From positions 669,678-733,677 of the forward strand of contig NC_066518.1 in the NCBI RefSeq assembly GCF_024679095.1: a stretch of 64,000 nucleotides of DNA, written 5' to 3'. Shown piece by piece: positions 24,141-34,597 of the stretch (its first letter is position 1; every line of letters begins with the position of its first letter). The stretch is from Eriocheir sinensis (taxonomy: Eukaryota; Arthropoda; Malacostraca; Decapoda; Varunidae). The translations under genes and the position numbers were made by a program. Under the pieces are notes generated by a model, which saw nothing but the letters and a program-made list of their open reading frames with translations, had not been told where the DNA came from and searched no databases.

Positions 24141-25364
24141 AATGTAATCAGACCAAAGTAAATGGTACTTTAAAGGCAGAAAACATCCATCCCCCAACTT
24201 TTGGCGTCCAAGTTCAGCGTTGAAGAAAATGAGAGATGAGTTATATTTGAGCCTTGAACAGGTAAAGCAAAACAAGGGAGTTGTGTTCAGAGAGGGAAAA
24301 ATATGTTGCGTTTGTGGTAACGTCTCGATTAAGTTGACTGGGTGAGTGTTTCAACGCGATGCATCATGGAGAGGATGTAAAGCATGGATCTCGATATCAT
24401 TTACAACTATTCATTTATGCAGTGGTGAGCAAAGCTAGTTACCTTGTACACAAAATTATGTACTCTGTCGAAGAGAAAGTTCATCCGGAGAAGGCTGGAA
24501 AATTAAATAGGTATCAGATAAACGAATAGTTGAATATGCTGTTGTACTTGTCATTCTGAAAGTCATCGTGCCCTAAGATCATCAATCTCTAATGAAAGGA
24601 GGAGTTCTTAAAGTGCTGGAAAGTATCTCTTATGAGCCTCTGAAGAAGAGCCAAATAAGCCCGAGTGGGACAAGTGGATGAAATAGTCTCTTATGCACGG
24701 AACTATCTTGCTCTCATAGGATATTACCGACAAAGGTAAAATGTTGGTGGGACTTTATATTAAAATGTTACTGTGCTCTTCATATTACACTGTATTGTCG
24801 ATTGTATTTATAAGGGAAAAAAATACATAGAACAATAGATGCAAACTTTTTGGTGGTAGCATCTCGTGCCCCTTCCCTCCTAAAAAAAACTCTTTCTTCT
24901 GCAAAATTCAGGGAGGATATTCTGATGAAAAAACTTTCAGATTTTGGTTGTTTGATCACCATAACTTTATGGCAGAGGCAAGAAAACGTGAAAATTATTG
25001 AGAATGACAGTTTCAAATGCAGTTTTTGATGTTAAAACTTAACTATGATATGGTAGGTAGGTTTAAACGCTTGGTATAGTGTAATTAAATCAATCAATGG
25101 GGCCATGCGCCGGGGGCCGCGTCGCCTCGCCCATCCTACGACACCAAGTCCGGGGGTCCCTCTGGGTAAGTCTCCATGTAGGACCCCTTCCCATCCTAAA
25201 GTATATAGTGCAAGCGGTATTTAATCTACCTTTATCTTAGCTATTAACCACAGGATGCATGTATTCAGTCACTAGTGTGCCTGGCGACCATTTAATATCT
25301 TTAGGTTCAGGGACACAGATCGCCTGTACTACAATGAGTATTTCTATTCCCACTCCTTAGGTTA
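24141..25364. other. About 1.2 kb of unique AT-rich DNA
   Basis: No long open frame and no microsatellite. A GC-rich patch stands out at 25098-25190 (see separate entry). Confidence 0.5.
25098..25195. repeat. GC-rich patch, possible dispersed-repeat fragment
   Basis: About 100 bp of GC-rich sequence (GGGGCCATGCGCCGGGGGCC; CCAAGTCCGGGGGTCCCTCT) embedded in AT-rich DNA, preceded by AATCAATCAAT. The composition jump and blunt edges suggest a repeat insertion, but only one copy is in this window, so this is inference. Confidence 0.3.
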
Positions 25365-25369
25365 CCCCC

Positions 25370-25465
<96 letters not shown>

Positions 25466-25503
25466 TTCGCTTTCGCTTTAGCTTTCGTTTTCGCTTTCGC
25501 TCT
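25365..25503. repeat. C16 run, (TC)n and (GCTTTC)n compound repeat
   Basis: A C homopolymer (25365-25380) joins a perfect TC tract of 82 bp (25381-25462), which joins hexanucleotide GCTTTC units with variants to about 25503. Confidence 0.96.
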
Positions 25504-26654
25504 CGCATGCTCTCGCTCGCTTGTCCTTTGTAGCTTAATAAAAAAAGCACAGGAAATTAAAGGGAAGCAGAGAGCAACACAAACGTCACCAGAACACACG
25601 CGACGCAAAAGGTGAACCATCGGAGGAAAAAATGCGACTAAAAACAGCGACGGCGAAATGCTACCAAAAAAAAAAAAGAAAAAAAAAAAGAAAAAAAAAA
25701 TACAGACAAAAATTCCGGTTCCAAAGTTTTACGGGCTCAGGATAGGGAGTGAGGGAGGGAGGGAGGAAGGAATTCGAAATTACAGAAAAAAAAAATATAC
25801 ATATCGACAGGTTACGAGGGAAACCATCACCAAACGAATAAAGAAGACCCTCTGGAGGTGTCACAGCATTCCCGTAAAACAAGAAAATGTAGAAGTGATG
25901 CGCCGGCAGGGAGAAATGGCGTATAAAAATAATGGATGCAGCGATTTCGTGATGTGCAGTGAGGTAAAATAAAGTAAGGCGCAGAATCAAGCAATAGAAA
26001 GAGAGTAACATTACCCAAATCCAAGGAAGAGGAAGTGAGATGTCCGCAAGGATAAAACTAAGCTGAAAATAACGAGGGTAGAAAAAGTAAGGCACAGAAT
26101 CATGCGATACAGAGAAAGTGACGCTGCGCAAAAACAAGGAAGAGGAAGTGAAATGTCCGCGATAATAAAACTAAGCTGACAACAAAAATACTCACAGAAA
26201 GCACGCCGCGAAACGCAAGGAAATACATGAAAGAAAAGTTACAGAAAAAAAGCGGAAATGATATGAAACACTCACCCCGGGATAGCGATGTTTTTAACGC
26301 CTCCGTCTTGCACAACCTGAAAATAAAAGATAAAAAATGAAACATGAAAAATGCTCGATTCCCCGAAGGTTAAAGGGAAAACTAACCATCATTTTTACAC
26401 ACAATAATGAAAAATGTACAAAAAAAAAAATCGAGACAGAACAGAAACTCGAGAGCCAACGATCCTTTCAAAGCGATGCAAGAAAATATAAACTTTTGCA
26501 GATTAAATGGAGTTAGCACCAGCAAAGTTTTCTTGTTACATTATGGCCAAGTAAACAATCACAAAATACGCGGAGTCAAGAATCTTAACGTTCACCAAAC
26601 AGATCAACTTTTTCCCCTTCCTACTTTCCTTCATTATAACCAAATATTATCTTT

Positions 26655-26655
<1 letters not shown>
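25504..26655. other. Gene-free DNA with A-runs and a 113-bp duplication
   Basis: Poly(A)-rich interrupted run at 25663-25700. Tandem duplication at 25973-26198 (separate entry). The remainder is A-rich unique sequence. Confidence 0.5.
25973..26198. repeat. 113-bp tandem duplication
   Basis: AGTAAGGC/AGTAAGGCA occurs at 25973 and 26086, and GGAAGAGGAAGTGA at 26025 and 26138. Both pairs give a period of 113. The copies are diverged by several substitutions. Confidence 0.9.

Positions 26656-26658
<3 letters not shown>

Positions 26659-26738
<80 letters not shown>
26659..26738. repeat. (CT)40 microsatellite
   Basis: Perfect CT repeat of 80 bp. Confidence 0.98.
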
Positions 26739-26741
<3 letters not shown>

Positions 26742-26829
26742 CTTTGCAGTTCCCTACCAACAAACTCTTTTTGCGTTTTTTTCCCCCTTTTAAAACTTGA
26801 TTACCCTGTTACTTCCGTTGCCGTATGCA

Positions 26830-27192
<363 letters not shown>

Positions 27193-27712
27193 CTATAGTC
27201 TGTTCCTGTGATTGGCTGCACCCCTCCCTCACTCACATGCCATTCATGTCCGCCGTGACGCTACAAACTTGTATTTTCTTCGTCATAGCTCGTCTCTTAT
27301 CCACGACAGATCACTTTAGTTGGTACCGTTGGACTCAGCAGTAATTGCGCAACTCAGTTATATTTATCTTAACTCGATAAAATAAAACATAAAGGAAATG
27401 TGATGAGTTGAATTCACAAGACAGCTCCAAAATGTTTATAACACGGTTTACTTATCATCGCTTTTCTCAGCAGTCTTTGAACCAGGGTTGAAATAAATAA
27501 TTTCATCTCATAGAGCAAAGTCTCCTGAATGCTATGGTGCGATCAGATTATAGATAAAACGTGTAATCTGATCGCACCATAGCGTTCAGGACATGACATG
27601 ACATGACATGACATGAATGGCATGTGAGTGAGGGATGGGTGCAGCCAATCACAGGAGCCGTAACAAACGCTGCCTAGGCGCCAGATGAACAGGCTCCGTG
27701 AACAGACTATAG
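27193..27712. mobile_element. MITE-like element with terminal and internal inverted repeats
   Basis: The termini are inverted: CTATAGTCTGTTC at 27193-27205 and its reverse complement at 27700-27712. A second inverted block follows, with 27204-27249 (TGTGATTGGCTGCACCC and a following segment ending CATGCCATTCATG) matching the reverse complement of 27611-27656 with about one mismatch. The right side has about 43 bp between these two blocks that the left side lacks. A 27-bp hairpin (27524-27590) and five ACATG units (27591-27615) lie just inside the right arm. No transposase is present, so it would be non-autonomous. No clear target duplication was found, so superfamily is not assigned. Confidence 0.72.
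27524..27590. repeat. 27-bp-stem hairpin inside the MITE-like element
   Basis: 27524-27550 (CCTGAATGCTATGGTGCGAT and 7 more bases) is the reverse complement of 27564-27590 except for one G:T-type difference. The loop is 13 nt (27551-27563). The geometry resembles a short precursor hairpin, but its position inside an inverted-repeat element makes a transposon origin more likely than a host microRNA. Confidence 0.9.
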
Positions 27713-27933
27713 TATGCGAAGTGTGGACCGTCAGAGGGTGAGGGCAAGCTCTCCTGTGGAAGGGTTATGTAATTTCCGTCCCTGTCTGTTGTGTCTGTCT
27801 CTATACGCAAATGTGTGTGTGCTCAGTTTTTTTTCTTTCACATCTTGTCAGTCGTAAATGAATTTCTTTATGCAAATAGGTGAGGGGAGAACGTAGACGT
27901 GCGTGCGCGCGTGTGTTAGTTAGTTTGTTTGCT

Positions 27934-27975
<42 letters not shown>

Positions 27976-28530
27976 GACAGCCATACGGGTCGTACCTCTA
28001 TTAATTTTAACAAACTTTCTGCCCCTTAATTCGGCCTCAGCCTCGTCGTGTTCTGCGTCTCAGCGAAAGGCGGCAACACTGACGCTTCGTATTCCGCCGC
28101 CTCTTGTGTTACCGTGTCACGCTCGCTACAGTTTCTATAAGCTTGGAGTTATTTTTATTTCTTTTATAAATCTGAATGAAGTTAACAAAGAAACAAGCTC
28201 GCCTGGAATTCCAACGAGCCCTAAAACAAGCATCATACGCAAACAAAAACTTCTACTTCCTATTTGAATATCTGAATAATTCTTTTTATCAGCTTCGCAT
28301 TTTTGTGCCGTGTATTTTTTACAGTTTTCCCTTACTTCCTGCTCATATTCACCTTTCATATATTGTAACATTATTATCAACGTTTTCTTAAATATTGAAA
28401 TATGGTGACAACTTTGACCTTTTTGTATTTCAACACGTAAATCATTTTTTGCAACCCTTGAGTTAAAACTAAGTTATTTTTTTGCAGTAATACTAAAACA
28501 TATTCAATTCATTAAAATCAATCTCTTTCT
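27713..28530. other. Unique DNA with (GT)n
   Basis: Contains a (GT)20 tract at 27935-27974. The remainder is unique, and AT-rich after 28130. No gene recognised. Confidence 0.5.
27935..27974. repeat. (GT)20 microsatellite
   Basis: Perfect GT repeat of 40 bp. Confidence 0.97.
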
Positions 28531-28690
28531 TTATGGTCCATCCACGAGGCTAAGGGACAGAGGACAGGGATATAAAGGGTAATAGGAGGAGGAAGAGGAC
28601 AAGTAAGGGCAAGTAAGGAAAGAGGATAAAGAGGAAGAGGGGGGTGATAGGAAGGACAAGAAAAAGAAGTGGAAAGATAAGCAGTGGTTT
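28531..28690 (+). repeat. Purine-rich arm of a long inverted repeat
   Basis: It starts TTATGGTCCATCCACG and continues GCTAAGGGACAGAGGACAGG, AAAGGGTAA, GGAGGAAGAGGACAAGTAAG. The reverse complement of 29618-29776 follows the same order, including the non-purine positions. Similarity is highest in the outer 90 bp and weakens inward. Confidence 0.88.
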
Positions 28691-29231
28691 ATTCTACTTT
28701 CTGTGTATCTTCTCTTCCTTTCCTGCTCATCCTGCTTTCTAAAACCCTCGTGCGTGCGCCGGATTTTCACTCTTCCTTAGCGCATCCACCATCTCTGCCT
28801 TATCTGCTTCTCCCTCTCTCCCTGCCAGCCTTCCTCTTCCCTTCCCTCCGCCTACACATCACACACTTTTATCCACTAACCTGGGACGACTTTCACAATT
28901 TACGATTAAGTTCATATTACTTTTACCTGTTCCTTGCTGAGCCCCTACTAATTACTTAGGAGGGCTTACCCGGCTCACCTGGCGCTATTAGACGATCCTC
29001 ATCTACTCGCCGGGTTAAAGTGGCTTCCTCACTCCTCTTTATGGAAGGACGGTAACTCGTCTTTAACTGCACATCGGCTTTGCAAATTCTTGGCTGCATA
29101 TTCTGTTTGCGGCGATATTTAAGTATGCTTGAGTTTTCGTGAATGAGTTAACCTGTCTCTCCTCTAGTAGCAATCTGAGTCTCCTTATTAACTCTGCTCG
29201 TCTTGCATTATTGATATTTTTCTCTTTTGTC

Positions 29232-29232
<1 letters not shown>
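28691..29232. other. Spacer of the inverted repeat, unique DNA
   Basis: Pyrimidine-rich at 28780-28860, then complex unique sequence at 28865-29030 (possible conserved noncoding island), then AT-rich. Confidence 0.5.
28865..29030. promoter_or_regulatory. Possible conserved noncoding island
   Basis: Complex sequence without repeats, containing a CACCTGG E-box-like site, CTAATTACTT, ACCTGTTCC and CGCCGGGTTAAAG. It is unlike the neighbouring low-complexity DNA. Function is inference only. Confidence 0.17.

Positions 29233-29281
<49 letters not shown>
29233..29281. repeat. (CA)n microsatellite
   Basis: Perfect CA repeat of about 49 bp. Confidence 0.98.
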
Positions 29282-29282
<1 letters not shown>

Positions 29283-29399
29283 CACCTTAACATTATTTCA
29301 ACCTCCTTTTTCCAAATTATTTTCATCTTAGCTATTTTTTTCCATTAGATATATTTCGTGATCTTTCTGATGATGTTCGTGTTTCTCATATTCATCTTC

Positions 29400-29776
29400 A
29401 TTATTATTCATAGATTTTCTTCACCTCATGCTTTCCTTCCTCATCCTTTTCCCCTTCCTCATCTACGCCCCCTTCCTGTTCTTCCTCTAGTTCTTCCACT
29501 TCGTCCTCCAGCTACTCCTTTACTCTTTTCTATCATCCTCTTTGCTCCGTTTTTGCCAGTCTCTTCCTCACTCTTTCTCTCCATCCTTCCTTTTCTTGTC
29601 CAACTCCTGTCTCTGCCTTTCTAACCAGTGCTCATTTTTTCTCTTCATTCTCTTTTACCTCCTCTTATCACTCTCTCTTCTTCCTCTTTACCCTCTGCCC
29701 TTACTTGTCCTCTTCCTCCTTCTGTTACCCTTTACATCCCTGTCCTCTGTCCCTTAGCCCCGTGGATGGACCATAA
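29400..29776. other. Pyrimidine-rich tract ending in the inverted-repeat arm
   Basis: C/T-rich on the plus strand for about 370 bp. Its Leu/Ser/Pro open frames are composition artefacts. Confidence 0.7.
29618..29776 (-). repeat. Pyrimidine-rich arm of a long inverted repeat
   Basis: Reverse complement of 28531-28690, ending GTGGATGGACCATAA at 29776. The two arms are separated by about 930 bp. Confidence 0.88.
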
Positions 29777-29981
29777 GTCGCTAAATAAGGGCAACGAGAG
29801 GCAATATTGCATGAGTGGCTGAAGGCTGGGAGGAGGGAGAGAGAGATGGAGGGAGAGGGTGGATGGGAGAGGCCGTGTTCTCGCTAAACCTTTGGAAAGA
29901 TTAAAAAACCCAAATGGCTCTTTTTTCCTCCACACTAGATGATCGCTCCTGTCACCCAGCTCTTCAAGTTAGGTTTTATTA

Positions 29982-29983
<2 letters not shown>

Positions 29984-30053
<70 letters not shown>
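29984..30053. repeat. (GT)35 microsatellite
   Basis: Perfect GT repeat of 70 bp. Confidence 0.98.
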
Positions 30054-30055
<2 letters not shown>

Positions 30056-31020
30056 CATGATTTGAATTGGGTCTGGCTGCCATTCTGCACGGTTCTCTGT
30101 CTCTTGGTATATAAGTCTTGTTTGCTTCACGTCTGCCTGTCTGTCTGTCGGCCTCTCTATCTGTCTGGCTTGTGTCTCTTCTACGTCATTGTCTGGCCGT
30201 TGGCTCGCTCGGCTTTACTGTAAATAACTTTTTTTTACGTCGACTGGAAGTTTTTTTTCCACTCTGAGTCTCATTGCTTTGTGTGGTCATTTTTTACATC
30301 CCTTGTGGGTCTTTGTGTGTCAGTCTGTCTATCTCTTTCCTATATGTGTCTGTCTGGCTTTCTGTCTGCGTGTCTGTCATGCCGGCCGTCTATTTTCAAG
30401 TCGCCGTGGTATACATCATTATAGTTTTACGCTTACATCTTCTTTGTTACCTCCTTTCTTTTCTGTGTTTTATCTTTGCACTCTTTGCTTCACCTTATTT
30501 TCTCTTAATATATTCTTAGATCCGGGTTTCTCTTTTTTTTGGTCGCTGCCTCTTCAACTAGCAATAATCGCACCTCGGATAAACCTCATTGGTTACGATA
30601 CTGCCGCTGCGGAAAGCTAACCGCCTCTTCAAACACGAGTCTGTCTGCATCTTTTTCACCTACCCTTACTAATAATGCCAGGCTTTGCTTTATATGTGTA
30701 CGTCCATGTATGTATCAAAAGGTCTGCATTACATTTATTTTTGTATGTTATATGAACGTTTGATTTATGTCTGTCCGTTACGCCCGCAATAAATATCACA
30801 AATCAGCCACTCGTCCACCAGCTCGCGTCTTTTTCCTCTCCATCCTTCATTCTTTTTGCTTCTCTTTTTTCCCCCTCTGCCCTCTTCCTGCAAAACACCC
30901 CGCCCGTCAGCTGTCTCCCGCTCGGCTTCCATAGACGCCTCGAGGGAGGAAATATATGGAAATTTATTGTTTTTTTTACCCCCTCTCGTGCCATCGATGA
31001 CGCGGATTACTGGAGTGAAC
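30054..31020. other. Gene-free DNA with degenerate (CTGT)n
   Basis: CTGT units occur at 30135-30175 and 30320-30380. 30420-30800 is unique and T-rich. No gene seen. Confidence 0.55.
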
Positions 31021-31450
31021 GCGAGGAAGAGGATGGAGGGCAAGGGAGGGAGAGAGAGGGTGGAGAACCGGGGGGGGAAGGCTAGAAAGAGGAGGGAAAG
31101 AAAGGGAGGGAGATAGAGAAAGAGAGGGTGAAGAACCGGAGGGGGGAAAAGGAAGTGATGGAAAAGGAGGAAGATAGGGAGAGAAAGGGTGGAGAATCGA
31201 AGGTGTAGGAGAGAGAGGGGGAAGGAAGCAAAGGAGGAGAGTAGCTGAGAGGAGAAGCGGAAATATATGCGATGGAGTTAGCTTGAGAACGAGGTGAAAC
31301 AGAGGGGCAAAAAAGATGAAAGGTAAATGTGCGCAAAGAAATGATAGAATGTGAACGAAGAGTTCCGGGATGAAAAAAAAAGTAGAGAAAAAGTTCATTT
31401 ACGAAAGTGCCAAGGGAAAAGTAGAAGGAATATAGGAGGAAAGGGACAAA
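31021..31450. repeat. Purine-rich block with 61-68-bp minisatellite
   Basis: GAGGGTGGAGAACCGG at 31056, GAGGGTGAAGAACCGG at 31124 and AAGGGTGGAGAATCGA at 31185 mark three diverged units of 61-68 bp. The purine bias continues to about 31450. Minus-strand open frames here are artefacts. Confidence 0.8.
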
Positions 31451-31662
31451 AGGAAATGCTGCAGCAGTACGATAGATAAGGAAAAAATATTGTTATCATT
31501 TGGAATTCGTTTGTACCAGGAATCCAACAGCAGGCAAAACAAATGCACGAGATAAGAGAAAAAAAAAGGACGAATGAGACAGGAAAGCTATCAGGCAGGG
31601 TTAAAAAAAACAATTCATATATCCTCTTACACAACAAACGACTTTAAATAATCCTTCGAGTT

Positions 31663-32390
31663 CTGTTATGTAGAAATCCTTCCCACGCACTGAACCGGAG
31701 AGCCCTCCCACTCATTCCACCTTTGATTAATGTTATGTAAGAAGCCTTCCCACGCATCCTAATTTCACTGCACCAAACCTAGCAAGACCCAGACATCTGA
31801 ACGCCAAGGACATAAACTTAATTTAACTTCTTTCTTCTTCCCCACAGATCTCTTTCATGATATAAAAAAAAAACCAGCCTTTCATTTCATCAACTCAAGT
31901 GTAAACCAGTAATTTTCCTTCCATGAATTAAAGCCAAAGACACAAACTTCATCCCTTTCTTCTTTCCCACACAGTATATGCTTCTGCTAAAAAAAAAATA
32001 ATCCTTTACGCAACCTTCTTGTGTCCCCCTACTGTCTAGGGCACAAACTAACATACTACACAGATCCCTCTTCTTAAGCCTCCCAATTCACCGAACCTTT
32101 AACGTCAGCAACCACAGGAAGAGGCGCAGTAATTACTCTTCTATTAATCTCCTTACAGGCAAGAAAAAAAGTTCCCTGGTTAATGGTACAAAATCGTCCT
32201 TTCTTTACCAAGCCTCTGACATCACCAACCATGGCAAAAACCACAGCCCTTCCTCTTCTATTAATCCCATTACATCCGAGGACACAAATTTCACCTCTTC
32301 CCTGAAACATTCCGCTTTTCCTTCCTCTTCCATTACGAGCGTTCCTCTTTCCCACGACCAACCATTTCCCAGCTTTCCGGCGTCCTCACT
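31663..32390. repeat. Degenerate tandem repeat, units near 68 and 117 bp
   Basis: TGTTATGTAGAAATCCTTCC at 31663 is echoed at 31731 (period 68). GACATAAACTT at about 31809 and GACACAAACTT at about 31938 are related. CTTCTATTAATC occurs at 32138 and 32255 (period 117) with similar flanking CAGCAACCACAGG/CACCAACCATGG and GGACACAAATTTC segments. These are old diverged tandem copies. The minus-strand frame at 32074-32361 is internally repetitive for this reason. Confidence 0.7.
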
Positions 32391-33046
32391 GCGTGGCTCG
32401 CCTATCGCCTCCCGCCCAGTGTATATATATCTCGCCGAGAATGTATTGTGGAACGGAGGGAGCGATTAAAAGAGCCAATAGGAATGAGTTACGGTCACTA
32501 ATCTGGGTCGTAAGTTATCCCTGAGTTACCACGGAGCGCCTCTTGTTCCGCGGAGTCGGGGAGGCTGGGAGGGGGAAAGCGAGGAGACGATGTTGAGATG
32601 GGGAGGCTGAGGGGTGGGGTGAAAAGCGAGGACAGTGGCGGCTTAAGCAGGACGCAGCAAGACAGGGAAAGGTTAGGAAGGTGAATAGAAGATAAACGGT
32701 AAAGGTGGGGATGAAGAATAATACAGTGAGGCCAGAGAGAAGGGCAGAATGAGGGCAAAGGGGGAGAGCATGAAGGGAGAGTTAAAGCAGTAATGGAATC
32801 GAGACAAGTATGACTACAGGTGGGGAGACTTGTAAGAAAGAGGGAAGCCATGGGGAATGAAAAATGAGAAAATGAAACGGAAGACGAAAGTGCCCGACGA
32901 TGGGGAAAAAATGAGAGGGTGGTTGTTTGTGATAATGGGATTCTTCTGTCACATAGTCTGACTTTTATTTATGTCTTGAGGAAAGAAAATGTATACTAAA
33001 TTTTCAGAATTGATCAAAAGTAATTACTATTTATAACCAGGAAAGA
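32391..33046. other. Gene-free DNA, purine-rich in the middle
   Basis: Mixed sequence, with 32560-32900 purine-rich on the plus strand. No gene. Confidence 0.5.
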
Positions 33047-33491
33047 TGTAATATATATATCGTCATGTGTATATGAATGTATGACTGTATGTGTTGCGAC
33101 ACCCGGTCGGTGTCGCACAACAGGATGTTTAGCAACACGTCGTGCTTTTGGCCGTGAGAAGCTGTGATGAGCTGACGCTAGATCAGCAAGGATCAGCAAA
33201 TGATGACTTTCATCAGCAGTCATCAACCGGAAGCCACACCCTTCCGGGACGAATCAAGATGCAATAAAAAGGGCGAGCAACGCAGAGAAGAGAGAAGAGT
33301 GTGGCTTGCGGTTGATGACTGCTGATGAAAGTCATCATTTGCTGATCCTTGCTGATCTAGCGTCAGCTCATCACAGCTTCTCACGACCAAAAGCACGACG
33401 TGTTGTTAAGCATCCTGTTGTGCGACACCGACCTGGTGTCGCAACACATACACTCATACATTCATATACACATGACGATATATATATTACA
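33047..33491. mobile_element. Foldback element with 193-bp arms
   Basis: 33047-33239 and the reverse complement of 33299-33491 match along their whole length with only about nine differences. The loop is 59 bp (33240-33298) and contains CAATAAAAAGGGCGAGC. The ends are TGTAATATATATATCG and its complement. Each arm also carries a small hairpin of its own (GCGACACC/GGTGTCGC). There is no protein; the matching open frames in the two arms are simply translations of the same DNA. No direct target duplication was seen at the ends, so the true ends could be a few bases in or out. If transcribed through, it would fold into a nearly perfect dsRNA of about 190 bp. Confidence 0.88.
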
Positions 33492-33923
33492 AAGGTATTT
33501 TATATTTTTTACTTTAAACTAGCATATAAAATCAAAGTTAGCTAATTGTGTTACTCCATGTGGCTATTTGCAGATATCTGACTTTCCACTTTCCACCCAT
33601 CTCAAAACAACAATGCGTAAGCTCCATACTTTTGCGGGAACCAGAGTGAAAACTGATCGTGCTCATGACGCAATTTAACACTGAGTCAGGGTGAGGGAAA
33701 AGCGTTCCCAGATAGTACTCTCTGTACAGACGCCACACCGCAACGCCAAGCCTCCTCTTTGCTCATCAAGTCTTGTGTGTGACATAAAATAATACCAAAC
33801 GTCGGCAGGAATAAAATACAACTGAGAGCTCAGAAAGGTTTTTTTCTCTGGCATAGTAATCTTCAGAGTTCATGTCCGACATAAGTTTTACAGCCTAAAT
33901 CACGCGTTTTCTTAATTCAAACC

Positions 33924-33959
<36 letters not shown>

Positions 33960-34372
33960 ATATATACAAATACACATCTATTGGTCTTTCCCCCACCCAC
34001 CCCATACACATCAGAGACGGAGTGAATATAGCAGTAATGTATTTCAATGCAAACACGAATACCTTAAATTTCTAAGTAATACGAATACAAATACAAATTC
34101 ACCTAAATACTGTGACCTCTAATAGCAAAACGAATATTTCATGAAAGAATTAATATAAACATTCATGAATATTTTCGTTGAAAAATCCTTCTAGTAATAA
34201 TTCAGCATAGTACTGTACTAAAGTTATGCTAACTGGTGCTGGAATTCAGTACTGAGAAATCAAACCTACCCAATGTACGGCAGCGAGTCTGCCAGTAACA
34301 GAACACAGCCACTCACTGACTGTTCAGTATGTTCATTCTCTATATAGGTTCACAGGTCTGACCAGAATCTAG
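33492..34372. other. Unique AT-rich DNA with (AC)n
   Basis: Contains an (AC)n tract at 33925-33957. The remainder is unique and AT-rich, without genes. Confidence 0.5.
33925..33957. repeat. (AC)n microsatellite
   Basis: AC repeat of about 33 bp. Confidence 0.96.
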
Positions 34373-34597
34373 CTAGACCTACTGGCCTGGATTTAACGGA
34401 TCGTAACCCACTACGAATAATGATAAATCGGATCTTAAGGTTTTAGAGCGTTCTTTTAACGCGGGGATTCATTTTATGAAATCTAGGCGCTGGATCCCAT
34501 AAAATAAATCCCTGCGACAACGCTCTAAAACTTGGAGATCTGCATTTATTATTATTTTCAGTGACCCAAGACGCTTTAAATCCAGGCTCGTAGGTCT
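34373..34597. mobile_element. Degraded foldback element
   Basis: Nested inverted repeat. The outer arms are 34374-34395 (TAGACCTACTGGCCTGGATT) against 34576-34597. A middle part aligns with gaps (CACTACGAATAATGATAAATC against the complement of TTATTATTATTTTCAGTG). The inner arms are 34441-34478 (TTTTAGAGCGTT, GGGGATT, ATTTTATG) against 34499-34530. The centre is near 34485. A further direct relative of the right inner arm (AAATAAATCCCCGCGTCAC, AACGCTCTA) lies at 34638-34671. No coding capacity. Confidence 0.75.

Noticed and set aside
33092..33446. Solo LTR reading TGTTGCGACACC ... GGTGTCGCAACA with a TATA-like loop
   Set aside because: The five flanking bases on the two sides are inverse complements (GTATG and CATAC) rather than a direct duplication, and the inverted arms extend well beyond these ends, so a foldback fits better.
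33014..33545. Two similar 70-80-codon proteins on opposite strands
   Set aside because: They are the same DNA read in both arms of the foldback. There is no family match.
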